31,737 nucleotides of DNA from Candidatus Zambryskibacteria bacterium RIFCSPLOWO2_01_FULL_47_14 (GCA_001824005.1 MHWG01000004.1:20225-51961); one strand, 5' to 3'. Shown: positions 22,381-28,753, counted from the stretch's first letter. The notes: generated by a model from the letters alone, not told the origin. A program made the numbers and translations.

Positions 22381-22923
22381 GTCTCGGGTGGCGGGATCAG
22401 AGTTGAAACAGCTTTTGTTATCCTCGCTCTTGCTCTTGAAGCAGAATCTCATGCCAAGCGTCTTCGGCTCGCCGGTCTCTCTTCTGGTAAAGAAGAGAAT
22501 AATCTGCACCTCTGCCTTGCCATCCGCCGTTTCCACCGGGTCGGAAACAAGCGCGATCTGTTTCTCGTCGTAATAAGCGTTTTTAAAATCTGTTTGGCGG
22601 AATTCCTTCGTAAACTCCGCGACGTTTGTCATCAAGCGATTGCATTCCTCGCGACTTTCCGGATTCCGGCAAGTCTCTGATAACTGGTGCGATATGCTTA
22701 TCACCCCTTCGAGATTGCCCTCGGCTGCGTATTTTCTATATTGGTCGAAGGTATTCCAAGCTGCGGCGGTCACGGGATCAGCTGGGCTTAGATTTAAATT
22801 TAAATTTAAGTCATTTAATCCATTTAATCCGTTGAGCAGAGGCAAATTTAAATTCAAATTCTGCCCATAAAAGAATATTCCCACCACCGCAAGCGCGGCC
22901 GCAACTCCGATATAATTTTTCAT
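22330..22923 (-). CDS. Hypothetical exported/anchored protein with repeat-derived linker
   Basis: 197 aa from ATG 22923, where a TATTAT box ends 6 nt upstream; ATG 22977 would add 18 residues. The N-terminal helix (MKNYIGVAAALAVVGIFFYG) is followed by a low-complexity linker of Asn-Leu repeats (NLNLNLPLLNGLNGLNDLNL) encoded by AT-rich, partly self-complementary DNA at about 22790-22865, probably an inserted repeat. The external domain has four Cys, including ETCRNPESREECNRL, and ends DLDDNGWWDSVESLFYK. No family recognised. It lies downstream of the PaaX/Cas2-like gene on the same strand, with repeat C1 between them. Confidence 0.65.
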   Translation of the reverse strand: MKNYIGVAAALAVVGIFFYGQNLNLNLPLLNGLNGLNDLNLNLNLSPADPVTAAAWNTFDQYRKYAAEGNLEGVISISHQLSETCRNPESREECNRLMTNVAEFTKEFRQTDFKNAYYDEKQIALVSDPVETADGKAEVQIILFFTRRETGEPKTLGMRFCFKSKSEDNKSCFNSDPATRDLDDNGWWDSVESLFYK

Positions 22924-22980
22924 ACCCAAATAATACCATAAGGTTTCAAGGGGGTACATTAAAAACATTGAAAACATATA

Positions 22981-23016
22981 TACGTTACTTCCCTACATTC
23001 GTAAGAAAGTAACGTA
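22981..23016. repeat. Repeat C, copy 1
   Basis: Perfect 10-bp arms TACGTTACTT (22981-22990) and AAGTAACGTA (23007-23016) around CCCTACATTCGTAAGA. It lies 6 nt past the stop of the PaaX/Cas2-like gene and upstream of the next minus-strand gene. Confidence 0.88.
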
Positions 23017-23022
23017 AGGACT

Positions 23023-23589
23023 TTAGAGTTCAAAATATTGTCTAAGATATCGGTCGTTTTCTATTTCATCGGCAATTATGTATAAAATTTCTTTTCCTAC
23101 ACCAAAATCGGTCTTAAGCAACCCGATTACATCCTCACAATCATAAGGGTAAACCCAGATGCTATTTTGCAGTCTGTAAAAACCGGCGATCTTAAACAAC
23201 TCAAAAATCTGCCTTCGTATTTTGCCTTTCCCTCTTTCGGCAATGTCATATATGATCAATCGCCACTTCCTATCCCATCTCTTCGGCTTCTTTAACTTAA
23301 AATCTACCAGCTCCCAACGCCGCAGAAATTTTCCGCCTTGGTTTGTCAGTTGATAATGCCCATCCTCAAACTTTAGCAAACCTCTTTTTAGCAATTTAGA
23401 ACCGGAGGAAGAAATATATTCCTTTCGACGAGGGTTTGGAAAGATACCGAGTTTGTTCATCGCTTGGAGAACATTTGGAGCTAGAAGTGCAATACTCAAC
23501 ACGCCTGCCGCTGCGACAGAGGCGAGAATCATTTTCTGCAAATTTTCTTTCCTGCGCTTTTTCTTATTTTTATTTTCCAGATTTCCCAT
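23023..23589 (-). CDS. PaaX/Cas2-like regulator with N-terminal membrane segment, cassette C
   Basis: 188 aa. A very basic N-terminus (ENKNKKKRRKENLQK) leads to a hydrophobic helix (about 20-42), then a winged-helix region (RRKEYISSSGSKLLKRGLLK, DGHYQLTNQGGKFLRRWELV). Residues about 105-188 form a Cas2-like ferredoxin fold: WRLIIYDIAERGKGKIRRQI, FELFKIAGFYRLQNSIWVYP, then YDCEDVIGLLKTDFGVGKEI. PaaX-family regulators combine a wHTH with such a domain. The Cas2-type first strand ends YDI with the Asp kept, but no cas1 or CRISPR array is present, so regulation is more likely than spacer acquisition. Its ATG abuts repeat C2, which contains its TATAAT. Confidence 0.78.
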   Translation of the reverse strand: MGNLENKNKKKRRKENLQKMILASVAAAGVLSIALLAPNVLQAMNKLGIFPNPRRKEYISSSGSKLLKRGLLKFEDGHYQLTNQGGKFLRRWELVDFKLKKPKRWDRKWRLIIYDIAERGKGKIRRQIFELFKIAGFYRLQNSIWVYPYDCEDVIGLLKTDFGVGKEILYIIADEIENDRYLRQYFEL

Positions 23590-23631
23590 ACGTTACTTTA
23601 TTACATTCGTAAGATTATAACGTAATAAGGG
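23589..23631. repeat. Repeat C, copy 2, with the regulator's promoter
   Basis: TACGTTA (23589-23595) and TAACGTA (23618-23624) enclose CTTTATTACATTCGTAAG. Read on the minus strand it contains TATAAT (complement of 23614-23619), 24 nt before the regulator's ATG, where copy 1 has TTACTTTC and no -10 box. Confidence 0.85.
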
Positions 23632-23702
23632 TCTTTGGAGAATAGGGGTGTGGATGTTTATGAAATTGTTTCCAGTGGATTGACAAGGAGCATATATATA
23701 GA

Positions 23703-23729
23703 GGATAGACCATGAAGTCTGTCCTTTTT
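23703..23729 (+). terminator. Terminator-like hairpin with no gene upstream
   Basis: GGATAGAC and GTCTGTCC pair (one G-U) around CATGAA and are followed by TTTTT. The nearest upstream gene points the other way; TTGACA at 23680-23685 could start a very short transcript. Confidence 0.5.
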
Positions 23730-23732
23730 CTA

Positions 23733-23761
23733 TTGTTACTGCCATGTGCGCGTGATAAAAT
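23733..23761 (+). promoter_or_regulatory. Promoter of ftsEX
   Basis: TTGTTA (23733-23738), 17-nt spacer, TAAAAT (23756-23761), ending 8 nt before ATG 23770. Confidence 0.55.
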
Positions 23762-23769
23762 ATTGGGCA

Positions 23770-24447
23770 ATGATCTTCTTTGACCGCGTTTCAAAAGTCT
23801 ATCCGGATGAATCGGTTGCGCTCGACAATGTGACCTTCTCAATCGAGCCCAATGAGTTTGTCTCGATCGTGGGTCCGTCCGGCGCAGGCAAGACCACTCT
23901 TCTCAAACTTTTCCTCGCCGAGGAACGGCCAACTGATGGCGCTATCTTCTTCGATGAGACGAATATCCACGCTCTTGATAAGAGAGAGATCAACAATTTT
24001 CGCCGCAGAATCGGCATGGTCTTCCAGGATTTCCGGCTCCTGCCGGGCAAGACCGTTTACGAGAATATCGCCTTCACCATGGAGGCGGCCGGCCGCACGG
24101 ACGAGGAGATCGAGCAGGATGTGCCGCACGTGCTCGATCTTGTCGATCTCTCGAACAAGATTTGGAACTTCCCCCGAGAACTCTCCGGTGGGGAAAAGCA
24201 GAGGGTGGCCATAGCCAGAGCGCTGGTCAATGAGCCCGACGTCATCATCGCCGACGAGCCGACGGGCAATCTCGATCCGGTCAATACCTACGACGTGGTC
24301 CAAATTTTGAAGAAAATCAACGACCTCGGCACCATCGTTATCCTCACGACACATAACAAGGGTATAATAGATTCGCTTGGTAAGCGTGTCATCGCCATGG
24401 ACAAGGGTAGGGTAGTGCGCGACGATAAGAGTGGTAAATATTTTTAA
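23770..24447 (+). CDS. ftsE: Cell-division ABC transporter ATP-binding protein FtsE
   Basis: 225 aa from ATG 23770; a GTG at 23746 would add 8 residues but lies before the predicted transcription start. Motifs in order: IFFDRVSKVYPDESVALDNV, Walker A GPSGAGKTT, the Q-loop in MVFQDFRLLPGKTVYENIAF, signature LSGGEKQR, Walker B VIIADEPTGNLDP and switch His TTHN. With FtsX it forms the complex that couples ATP hydrolysis to peptidoglycan hydrolases at the septum. ftsX follows after 6 nt. Confidence 0.96.
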   Translation: MIFFDRVSKVYPDESVALDNVTFSIEPNEFVSIVGPSGAGKTTLLKLFLAEERPTDGAIFFDETNIHALDKREINNFRRRIGMVFQDFRLLPGKTVYENIAFTMEAAGRTDEEIEQDVPHVLDLVDLSNKIWNFPRELSGGEKQRVAIARALVNEPDVIIADEPTGNLDPVNTYDVVQILKKINDLGTIVILTTHNKGIIDSLGKRVIAMDKGRVVRDDKSGKYF

Positions 24448-24453
24448 AATATC

Positions 24454-25395
24454 ATGACCGGCAGAGAAATGTTCTGGACCAAATTGAAGAGGGTGATCCG
24501 CACCGGCTTCTTCAACTTCTCTAGGAATGGCACCGTCTCGCTCGCCTCGGTGCTTGTCATGTTGGTGACTCTCATGACGATCGGGCTCATCTCCTTCTCT
24601 GGTGCTGTGCTTGACATTTCGCTTGCCGAACTTCGCGACAAGATCGACGTTAATGTTACCTTTGCGCCCACGGCGTCTGAAGCGGACATTCTTGAAATCA
24701 AGCATTCGCTCGAGTCCTTGCCGGAGGTGCTTCTGGTGACATATGTCTCTCGCGAGGAAGCGCTTACCGCCTTCAAGGAGAGGCATGCAAGCGATCAAGC
24801 CATACTCGCGGCCCTTGACGAGTTGGGGGAGAATCCGCTCGGTGCCGTGCTCAATGTCAAAGCGCGCGATCCCTCTCAATACGCCTCGGTAGCTAATTTT
24901 CTCGAGAGCGGCAGCGCTCTTTCGAAGAAAGGCGTCGCCATCATCGATCGGATAAATTATTTCCAAAACAAGACAGCCATCGACCGGTTGACCAGTATCA
25001 TCGAGTCAGCCGACCGCTTGGGATTCGCGCTTACCATTATTCTTGCGGCCATCTCGATACTCATCGCTTTCAATACCATTAGGCTTACTATCTACATCGC
25101 CAAGGACGAGATCAGCGTCATGCGGCTGGTCGGCGCCTCGACGACTTATATCCAAGGGCCATTCGTGGTGGTGGGCATAATTTACGGCGTTGTTGCCGGG
25201 ATCCTTACTCTAGTGCTCTTCTTGCCGCTTACCTATTGGCTTGGCGGTGCGACAGAGAGCTTCTTTACTGGATTTAATATCTTCTCCTACTACATTTCAA
25301 ACTTCATAGAGATCGCACTTATCATTATGGCGGCTGGAGTGCTTATCGGTGCGCTCTCAAGCATATTGGCAATCCGGAAATATCTCCGCATATAA
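24454..25395 (+). CDS. ftsX: Cell-division ABC transporter permease FtsX
   Basis: 313 aa. Four membrane helices in the FtsX arrangement: one near residues 22-48, then an extracellular domain (about 50-180, including DKIDVNVTFAPTASEADILE), then three C-terminal helices. The FtsX/MacB-type segment IAKDEISVMRLVGASTTYIQ lies in the cytoplasmic loop, as usual. FtsX carries no enzymatic motif and transmits FtsE conformational change to cell-wall hydrolases outside. No hydrolase gene is adjacent in the window; the partner lies elsewhere. Confidence 0.95.
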   Translation: MTGREMFWTKLKRVIRTGFFNFSRNGTVSLASVLVMLVTLMTIGLISFSGAVLDISLAELRDKIDVNVTFAPTASEADILEIKHSLESLPEVLLVTYVSREEALTAFKERHASDQAILAALDELGENPLGAVLNVKARDPSQYASVANFLESGSALSKKGVAIIDRINYFQNKTAIDRLTSIIESADRLGFALTIILAAISILIAFNTIRLTIYIAKDEISVMRLVGASTTYIQGPFVVVGIIYGVVAGILTLVLFLPLTYWLGGATESFFTGFNIFSYYISNFIEIALIIMAAGVLIGALSSILAIRKYLRI

Positions 25396-25482
25396 ATTAC
25401 AAATTACAAACAAATCTCAATTTCTAAATTCGAATTTCGGTCATTACAAATTGTTTATAATTTGGTACTTGTAAATTGTGAT
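25396..25482. other. AT-rich repeat-like intergenic stretch
   Basis: A run of variations on TTACAAATTACAAACAAATC and its complement (TTGTAAATTGTGATTTAC), so the stretch can fold on itself. It resembles the filler in topA and in the 22330 gene. No gene seen. Confidence 0.4.
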
Positions 25483-25635
25483 TTACTTCACCGGATTCTC
25501 TCCTCTGATCAGTCGCAGGAGAATCATGATAATGGCGATTACGAGGAGTACATGGATGAATCCGCCGATCGTATAGGAAGTGACAAAGCCTAAGAGCCAG
25601 AGGATGAGCAGTATGACCGCTATGGTGGTAAGCAT
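25483..25635 (-). CDS. Lmo0937-type small membrane protein
   Basis: 50 aa, starting MLTTIAVILLILWLLGFVTS and continuing with a GGFIHVLLVIAI segment before a basic end (RLIRGENPVK). Two hydrophobic helices are joined by a Gly-Gly turn, the pattern of the lmo0937 family of stress-associated small membrane proteins. Function unknown. It is convergent with ftsX. Confidence 0.78.
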   Translation of the reverse strand: MLTTIAVILLILWLLGFVTSYTIGGFIHVLLVIAIIMILLRLIRGENPVK

Positions 25636-25744
25636 GATGGTTGTATTATTTGATAGGCATTAATTTAGACGTTATTCACAGCCGAAAATTACACCCAAGC
25701 GCGGCTGTGGTATGGTAGAGCTTGGAAATGTCGGAGGTGAACTC

Positions 25745-25963
25745 ATGGCAGTCGAGTACACGTGTCTGGAATGCGGTTCTCAATTCCGAAAGACCGGCCA
25801 CTATTGTCCGGTCGGCGAAGATCTCTGCAGAGAAGGGAGGCATTACGATTGGTGCCACAGATGCAAGAAGAAGATCGCCAGGGTTCAGAAATGGAATTTT
25901 CAACCGATTTCCGGGATGCGGGATAGCGAGGGAGGATTCAGCAATCATCCACGACTGAAATAG
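25745..25963 (+). CDS. Small zinc-ribbon-type protein
   Basis: 72 aa from ATG 25745, with GGAGGTGA 5 nt upstream. Cysteines are CLECGSQF (CX2C), then HYCPVGEDLC, then WCHRCKKK (CX2C), giving one or two zinc sites. The basic C-terminus suggests nucleic-acid or ribosome contact (inference). No named family. The gene is monocistronic with a perfect terminator, like the other Shine-Dalgarno-led genes in the window. Confidence 0.72.
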   Translation: MAVEYTCLECGSQFRKTGHYCPVGEDLCREGRHYDWCHRCKKKIARVQKWNFQPISGMRDSEGGFSNHPRLK

Positions 25964-25981
25964 TTAGATACAGAAATACCC

Positions 25982-26010
25982 GAAAGGCCCTGACCTAGTC
26001 AGGGCCTTTC
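25982..26010. terminator. Bidirectional rho-independent terminator
   Basis: 13-bp stem GAAAGGCCCTGAC (25982-25994) with GTCAGGGCCTTTC (25998-26010), loop CTA, then TTAATTT. It serves the zinc-ribbon gene and the convergent PspC gene. Confidence 0.85.
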
Positions 26011-26217
26011 TTAATTTAAATTGGTGGGTTTCTTGGGGATGATGAGAATTGCAAATATATAGGCGATAACGCCGGGCACAAAGCCGGTGAAGACGACAAT
26101 GAGTAGCCAGAGCAGGCGAAGCAGGACCGAATCAATGTCGAAGAATTCCGCGAGCCCTCCGCAAATGCCGGCAAACACTTTGTCCGTATCACTCCTATAA
26201 AGCTTTTTGTGTGTCAT
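26011..26217 (-). CDS. PspC-domain protein
   Basis: 68 aa. KKLYRSDTDKVFAGICGGLA, EFFDIDSVLLRLLWLL and a following hydrophobic segment ending IFAILIIPKK form the complete PspC domain: an amphipathic N-terminus and membrane helices. PspC proteins sense envelope stress with PspA/PspB, but stand-alone small versions are widespread and of unknown role. TATAAT on the minus strand ends 6 nt before the start codon, so the mRNA should be leaderless. Confidence 0.93.
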   Translation of the reverse strand: MTHKKLYRSDTDKVFAGICGGLAEFFDIDSVLLRLLWLLIVVFTGFVPGVIAYIFAILIIPKKPTNLN

Positions 26218-26223
26218 GTTTTT

Positions 26224-26229
26224 ATTATA
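26224..26229 (-). promoter_or_regulatory. -10 box of the PspC gene
   Basis: Complement of ATTATA reads TATAAT, 6 nt before the ATG at 26217. Confidence 0.5.
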
Positions 26230-26329
26230 ATTTATAACTGGCTGGGCTTCGTGGACGTATTCAGAACTCTTAATTGGTCCAGAATAACACGAGAATTAGA
26301 GTTTAGCGGAGTGGAACAACAACTTAAAG

Positions 26330-27055
26330 TTATATTTCAAGATAGAGAGGTGCGTGGTCAGACACTTCGTCAGGCAACACTCTAAAATCTCTTATTTTTA
26401 TATCTGGTGAGGTAAAGATGTAGTCCGCAAACCTCCCTGGTTTCTCATAATAGCTAGTTCTGGTTGAAGTAATGGAATACTCCTTAACTAAATTTGTCAT
26501 ACCTTCCTCTAAGATTGCTACGCTTTCAGTATCAGGATTAAGGTTAAAATCTCCACACAAAATTTTTGAACCCTCAATTTTACTCATAAATTCCTTTATT
26601 ATTCTTGATTGTGCCAATCTTTCAGGAGTATCTGTTTTTCCCTTACCATTCCATAGTCCGTGAACATTCATCACAGTAAAATTTCTTCCATCTAAATTAA
26701 TCTTTATCCACTGCATATTTCTTGAATGATGGCCATCTGTGACCAAATCACTTGCTGAAGCGTGAATAATCAGTTCGTTTTCTTCTGACACTGGAATATC
26801 TTTTTTAACAAAAATTGCTATCCCATATACCCCTTGTAATACAGGCCTAAAATAACCATTGTGATTTGGTAGCAAGATTTTTAAATCGGAAAACTGGTCA
26901 AACATATCAATAGGATATGCTTCCTCCATTATTTCTCTGGCTTGGTCGTATATTTCTTGAAAGCAGAAAATATCTATCTCTTGGTTATCTTTTATAAAAT
27001 TAATAAAAGGCTCCTTTATTCTTCCACCCCAAGTATTAAGAGTGTTTAATTTCAT
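26330..27055 (-). CDS. Endonuclease/exonuclease/phosphatase (EEP) family protein
   Basis: 241 aa. EEP fold markers appear in order: LNTLNTWGGR, DIFCFQEIYD (metal Glu), TVMNVHGLWNGKG, ILCGDFNLNPDTES (GDFN with catalytic Asp/Asn), FADYIFTSPDIKI and VSDHAPLYLEI (SDH). The family cleaves phosphodiesters in DNA, RNA, lipids or inositol phosphates; the substrate is not readable. There is no signal peptide. The gene appears strongly AT-rich, unlike the core genes, and overlaps the ASCH gene by 4 nt (ATGA). Probably acquired horizontally. Confidence 0.88.
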   Translation of the reverse strand: MKLNTLNTWGGRIKEPFINFIKDNQEIDIFCFQEIYDQAREIMEEAYPIDMFDQFSDLKILLPNHNGYFRPVLQGVYGIAIFVKKDIPVSEENELIIHASASDLVTDGHHSRNMQWIKINLDGRNFTVMNVHGLWNGKGKTDTPERLAQSRIIKEFMSKIEGSKILCGDFNLNPDTESVAILEEGMTNLVKEYSITSTRTSYYEKPGRFADYIFTSPDIKIRDFRVLPDEVSDHAPLYLEI

Positions 27056-27375
27056 AAAAGTTCAAAGTCCACCATCCTAATAAGTGTATCCAGAGACACC
27101 TTGTCTCCATAATAACTTTTGTAGTGATTAAGCATATCATCTTGGTCTTTATAACCCTCGTGCCCAACAAAGTCAGCGTCATTCAGCTCTCCCAGTTTCT
27201 TCTCTCTGACTTGAGTTATTTTACCCTTAGCAAACTCTTCACCTGTCTCCTTATTGAGCATTAGAAACTCATCACCTTCAGTGAGGTTTTTATCATCAAA
27301 GAGCCTCCAAGTTGAGGTCTTCTCTCCTGAGAGAACTTTTGAGACTAGATGGGGCATAAATTTAAGAGACTTCAT
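27052..27375 (-). CDS. ASCH-domain protein
   Basis: 107 aa. KFMPHLVSKVLSGEKTSTWR, then LTEGDEFLMLNKETGEEFAK and GKITQVREKKLGEL give the beta-barrel of the ASCH (PUA-like) superfamily, whose members bind RNA or nucleotides and include small ribonucleases and N4-acetylcytidine amidohydrolases. The C-terminal helix (MLNHYKSYYGDKVSLDTLIR) also fits. Catalysis is not certain. Together with the EEP gene it forms an AT-rich two-gene unit. Confidence 0.83.
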   Translation of the reverse strand: MKSLKFMPHLVSKVLSGEKTSTWRLFDDKNLTEGDEFLMLNKETGEEFAKGKITQVREKKLGELNDADFVGHEGYKDQDDMLNHYKSYYGDKVSLDTLIRMVDFELL

Positions 27376-27382
27376 GAATTGG

Positions 27383-27709
27383 TTACAATTTTTTAAGCAG
27401 ATCTATATCACCTTTTATTAAAGCTTCTTTTTTGGCTCTAGTCCAACCTTTGAGTTGTTTCTCTCTTCTCATGGCTTCTAATCTAGTATGGTATTGTTCT
27501 TCAAACACCAACTTAAATTCTCCATGCTCCTTGCTAAACTTAGAAGCCTTAGATTGTTTATTGTGATGATGTGTTAGTCTCGCACTCAAATTATTGGTTT
27601 GGCCAATATATAGACTGTCATCGGAAAATCTTAATATGTAAATTGAGTAAGGACTTGGTTTATTTTCCTTCGACTCGCTGTGCTCGCTCAGGACGTTCGA
27701 TTTAGCCAT
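27383..27709 (-). CDS. GIY-YIG endonuclease-domain protein
   Basis: 108 aa from ATG 27709; ATG 27739 would extend it by 10 residues, but that sequence contains the promoter-like TATAAT. The GIY-YIG core is YSIYILRFSDDSLYIGQTNN, with Arg in LSARLTHHH, then VFEEQYHTRLEAMRREKQLK (Glu metal ligand) and GWTRAKKEALI. This is a UPF0213/YhbQ-like single-domain form that nicks DNA. Its N-terminus (NVLSEHSESKENKP) is encoded by a dispersed repeat. It is AT-rich and next to tRNA-Gln, a common setting for mobile insertions. Confidence 0.85.
   Translation of the reverse strand: MAKSNVLSEHSESKENKPSPYSIYILRFSDDSLYIGQTNNLSARLTHHHNKQSKASKFSKEHGEFKLVFEEQYHTRLEAMRREKQLKGWTRAKKEALIKGDIDLLKKL
27667..27694. repeat. 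Dispersed GAGCGAG-type repeat in the GIY-YIG gene
   Basis: CCTTCGACTCGCTGTGCTCG and the following CTCAGGAC read in frame as VLSEHSESK on the minus strand, a peptide I associate with repeat-derived insertions in many Patescibacteria genes. A related GTGAGCGAAGTGAG lies at about 27750-27763. Confidence 0.6.
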
Positions 27710-27786
27710 ATTGGAAATATTATAATTTAAAATTCTCATGGCTATAGCCGTGAGCGAAGTGAGTTATAACGAACGAAGTCGAACGG

Positions 27787-27857
27787 CTGCCGGACTTGGA
27801 CTCGAACCAAGATACTCGCCTCCAGAGGGCGATGTCCTACCATTAGACGATCCGGCA
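27787..27857 (-). tRNA. tRNA-Gln (anticodon CUG)
   Basis: 71 nt on the minus strand. The acceptor TGCCGGA pairs with TCCGGCA (7 bp). The D arm and anticodon stem are identical to the plus-strand tRNA-Gln; the loop CTCTGGA gives anticodon CTG, and the T arm is CTTGG-TTCGAGT-CCAAG. Discriminator G; CCA not encoded. Confidence 0.93.
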
Positions 27858-27906
27858 ATACGGCCACAGAATACCTAAAAATTGGTGTTTTTTCAATTTG
27901 ATTCCG

Positions 27907-27933
27907 TACCCCAGAGGTTAAACCTCTGGGGTA
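27907..27933. repeat. 27-nt perfect palindrome (CAGAGGTTAAACCTCTG type)
   Basis: 13-bp arms TACCCCAGAGGTT and AACCTCTGGGGTA around a central A, between tRNA-Gln and the next gene. No T-run. Related to the stem at 28754-28793. Confidence 0.85.
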
Positions 27934-27956
27934 GAGTCCTATTCGACTATTTTCTG

Positions 27957-27962
27957 TATAAT
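27957..27962 (+). promoter_or_regulatory. -10 box of the small membrane protein gene
   Basis: TATAAT, ending 7 nt before ATG 27970. Confidence 0.5.
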
Positions 27963-27969
27963 TACATAT

Positions 27970-28254
27970 ATGTATTTCAAATTCAAAAGGTCTACATTGT
28001 TAATCCTGGGGTTGACGTCTGTCGTGCTTTCCAGAGCAATCTTCTTTCTTATTGATGATCCGGAGGGTCCGAATCTACTCATCGTAATGGTATTGGCGGC
28101 TTTTATATTTCTCCTACTTTTATTAGTAAGAACGGTTCTTACTAAACACAGGATGGGCAGACACCGACTCATCGGAGTCGTACTCGTGATACTAGGTTTC
28201 CTCTGGCTCTATGTCGAGCTTGCCGTTGGTCTCTTCACAAATTGGGGAAGCTAA
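27970..28254 (+). CDS. Small integral membrane protein, unknown function
   Basis: 94 aa with three predicted helices: about 9-28 (LLILGLTSVVLSRAIFFLI), 36-54 (LLIVMVLAAFIFLLLLLV) and 66-85 (LIGVVLVILGFLWLYVELA). Basic loops lie between helices 2 and 3 (TKHRMGRHR). No recognised family. The stop codon is immediately followed by the first of two 16-nt direct repeats. Confidence 0.6.
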   Translation: MYFKFKRSTLLILGLTSVVLSRAIFFLIDDPEGPNLLIVMVLAAFIFLLLLLVRTVLTKHRMGRHRLIGVVLVILGFLWLYVELAVGLFTNWGS

Positions 28255-28355
28255 GCGAGTGTGCGCAGCTTAGCTTGCCGGAGGTGCGACGGCGCCGAGG
28301 CGGGGTCAAGCAAAAACTTAGCAAAGTTTTATGCGTGACGCTAAGCGAGTGTGCG
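28250..28355. repeat. Direct repeat pair GCTAAGCGAGTGTGCG
   Basis: Identical 16-nt copies at 28250-28265 and 28340-28355, 90 nt apart. The first overlaps the upstream gene's TAA and is part of a hairpin (AGCTAAGC at 28249-28256 with GCTTAGCT at 28268-28275). The GC-rich centre has no gene. Confidence 0.75.
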
Positions 28356-28368
28356 TATTATTTTAGCA

Positions 28369-28397
28369 TTGAAATAAGAAACGTTTTGTGGTATTAT
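28369..28397 (+). promoter_or_regulatory. Sigma70-type promoter
   Basis: TTGAAA (28369-28374), 17-nt spacer, TATTAT (28392-28397). The start falls at or near ATG 28404 of a 13-codon frame; it could also serve the gene at 28489. Confidence 0.55.
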
Positions 28398-28403
28398 GGA
28401 AAG

Positions 28404-28445
28404 ATGAATCCCGTACGAAATTACGAACACGGAAGTAATATATGA
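28404..28445 (+). CDS. Possible 13-aa leader peptide (MNPVRNYEHGSNI)
   Basis: The ATG falls 6 nt after a good -10 box, as for the leaderless genes here, and the frame closes after 13 codons, 43 nt before the gene at 28489. The opening MNPVR matches the mini-frame at 28860. It may be a leader peptide, or simply sequence from a dispersed TGAATCCCGT repeat. Confidence 0.3.
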   Translation: MNPVRNYEHGSNI

Positions 28446-28488
28446 TTCTAGGGTCGAAAATTATCACTTTAAATTTATATAGACAAGA

Positions 28489-28752
28489 ATGCCCAACAAA
28501 CGTTCGTGTTCTATTTCGTATGGGATGAAAAAAGCTCTTCGTCCAACGCCGGCCTCCGAACTTCCCATGAGCGAGGCCGAGTTCCTCGCAAGCTACAACG
28601 CGAACATGCCCGAGGGGTACCCGCATGTTTCTCTTGCCATCATGGAGAAGTTTAAACTCGCGCATCAGAATCTTTTCAAAGGTAAGAGCATCTGGAGTCT
28701 CGACCATCACCGTAAGCGCATGATCGAATGGCTCCCGCAGAATCTTTTCTAA
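28489..28752 (+). CDS. Small conserved-looking hypothetical protein
   Basis: 87 aa, soluble and basic at the N-terminus (MPNKRSCSISYGMKKAL), then ASELPMSEAEFLASYNANMP, then a helical end (FKGKSIWSLDHHRKRMIEWL). No signal peptide, membrane helix or recognised domain. It reads as a genuine coding frame with a GC-rich third-position pattern, is preceded by an AT-rich TTATAT stretch, and ends at a strong stem-loop. Confidence 0.55.
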   Translation: MPNKRSCSISYGMKKALRPTPASELPMSEAEFLASYNANMPEGYPHVSLAIMEKFKLAHQNLFKGKSIWSLDHHRKRMIEWLPQNLF

Positions 28753-28753
28753 C

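Noticed and set aside
22981..23631. Cas2 of a CRISPR-Cas locus
   Set aside because: No cas1, effector or array within the window, and a membrane helix plus winged helix precede the Cas2-like part; a PaaX-type regulator fits better.
23839..24966. 375-codon open frame on the minus strand opposite ftsE and ftsX
   Set aside because: It is antisense to two certain genes, and its His/Arg/Asp-rich product has no domain; it is a shadow of their codon bias.
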